NCBI GenBank assembly: GCA_020052115.1
Contig: JAGVPR010000234.1
Coordinates: 1-6,183, forward strand
Length of the DNA: 6,183 bases
DNA from: Candidatus Eiseniibacteriota bacterium
Lineage (GTDB): Bacteria; Eisenbacteria; RBG-16-71-46; JAGVPR01
Direction: 5' to 3'
Position 1 is the first letter of the stretch; each line of letters opens with the position of its first letter. This document shows, in pieces, positions 5,708 through 6,183 of the stretch. The notes beneath the pieces are model-generated. The model did no database searches and was not told the origin of the DNA. It saw nothing but the letters and a program-made list of their open reading frames with translations. The position numbers and the translations under genes were made by a program.

Positions 5708-6183
5708 ATGAGATGCGCGGCGCGGACGGAGTTCTCGTGGTTGCGGGCGGCCCTTCTCTTGTTGGCGCTCGTCGCGGCGGCCCCGGCGTTTCAGGGCTGC
5801 TCGCGGAAGGCGGAACCGAAATCCTCCGCCGCAGTGCAGGTGCTCGTGAGCGCGTCGGATCTCGCGCGCGCTGAGACGCGGCGGCTCGAGGCGGGCGTCA
5901 CCTTCACGGGCGAGCTGGCCCCGGCCGAGATCGTTCACATCAATGCGCGGTTCGACGGGGACATCGAGTCCGTTCGCGTGCGCGAGGGAGAGGCGGTGCG
6001 CAAGGGGCAGGCGCTCGCGGTGTTCAACCCCATTGATGTCCAGGATCAGCTGCGCGCATCCGAGGCGGAGCTTCTCTCGGCGAAGGCATCGCTCCTGACC
6101 GCAACGAACGCGGAGCGGCGCGCGCGCAGGCTTCTCGATGCCGGCGGCGCGGCGCCGAGCGAACTCGAGGCCGCCGAGGCGCA
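5708..6183 (+). CDS. Periplasmic adaptor (membrane fusion protein) of an efflux pump, 3' end outside window
   Basis: Links an inner-membrane pump to the TolC-type channel. The 158 visible residues run from a basic start (MRCAARTEF) through a hydrophobic segment (residues 12-28) and a Cys at 31 (AFQGCS). The Cys could be lipidated, although Phe and Gln before Gly-Cys make a poor lipobox. Next come the first half of the barrel and lipoyl domains (VTFTGELAPAEIVHINARF near 64-82, then GDIESVRVREGEAVRKGQAL at 84-103, the lipoyl-type hairpin) and the start of the coiled-coil hairpin (DQLRASEAELLSAKASL). ATG 5708 has GGAG at 5696-5699, eight bases before it. ATG 5690, overlapping the tolC stop by four bases, is in the same frame and would add six residues; it has a weaker site. 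The hairpin and remaining barrel lie beyond the window. An RND pump gene is the usual next partner, but an ABC or MFS transporter is possible. Confidence 0.9.
   Translation, partial: MRCAARTEFSWLRAALLLLALVAAAPAFQGCSRKAEPKSSAAVQVLVSASDLARAETRRLEAGVTFTGELAPAEIVHINARFDGDIESVRVREGEAVRKGQALAVFNPIDVQDQLRASEAELLSAKASLLTATNAERRARRLLDAGGAAPSELEAAEA

Noticed and set aside
5694..5711. ATG 5694 as the start of the adaptor
   Set aside because: It is in another frame and meets TGA at 5709-5711 after five codons.

Overview
The window is GC-rich, gene-dense bacterial DNA from a Gram-negative organism. The Gram-negative call rests on a TolC-family outer-membrane channel, a periplasmic adaptor and a secreted cupredoxin. 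Codon use (strong G/C at third positions) and gene content would suit a deep-branching or soil/sediment lineage such as Gemmatimonadota or Candidatus Eisenbacteria. That is only an impression; nothing here fixes the phylum.

Layout. Bases 1-638 hold the C-terminal two-thirds or so of an M24-family aminopeptidase (cut by the window start, all five metal ligands visible). Bases 688-1812 encode a family-4-type glycosyltransferase. Bases 1895-3166 encode the ribosome-associated GTPase HflX; its open frame has no ATG, GTG or TTG where the protein should begin, but has a good ribosome binding site in front of an ATC codon. These three genes run in the same direction. Facing them, on the minus strand at 3189-3578, is a small exported type I copper protein (amicyanin/plastocyanin-like), only 22 bases tail to tail from hflX.

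Bases 3579-4046 are a non-coding divergent region with a hairpin, short repeats and a likely operator. At 4047-4210 lies what looks like the wreck of a TetR-family repressor gene: the ribosome binding site, start and first DNA-binding-domain helix survive and are joined out of frame to a scrap of the ligand-binding domain. It sits directly upstream of a TolC-family outer-membrane factor (4221-5693) and a membrane fusion protein (5708 to the window end). An inner-membrane pump gene is expected just beyond the window.

The last two genes are the adaptor and exit channel of a tripartite efflux system. A TetR repressor at the head of such an operon is a familiar arrangement, so the remnant suggests that the efflux operon has lost its local repressor. 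The other genes are housekeeping or envelope genes with no evident functional link to it. I see no mobile element, CRISPR array or RNA gene. The points most worth checking are the hflX start codon and the decayed repressor; I do not see evidence for a wholly new biological system.
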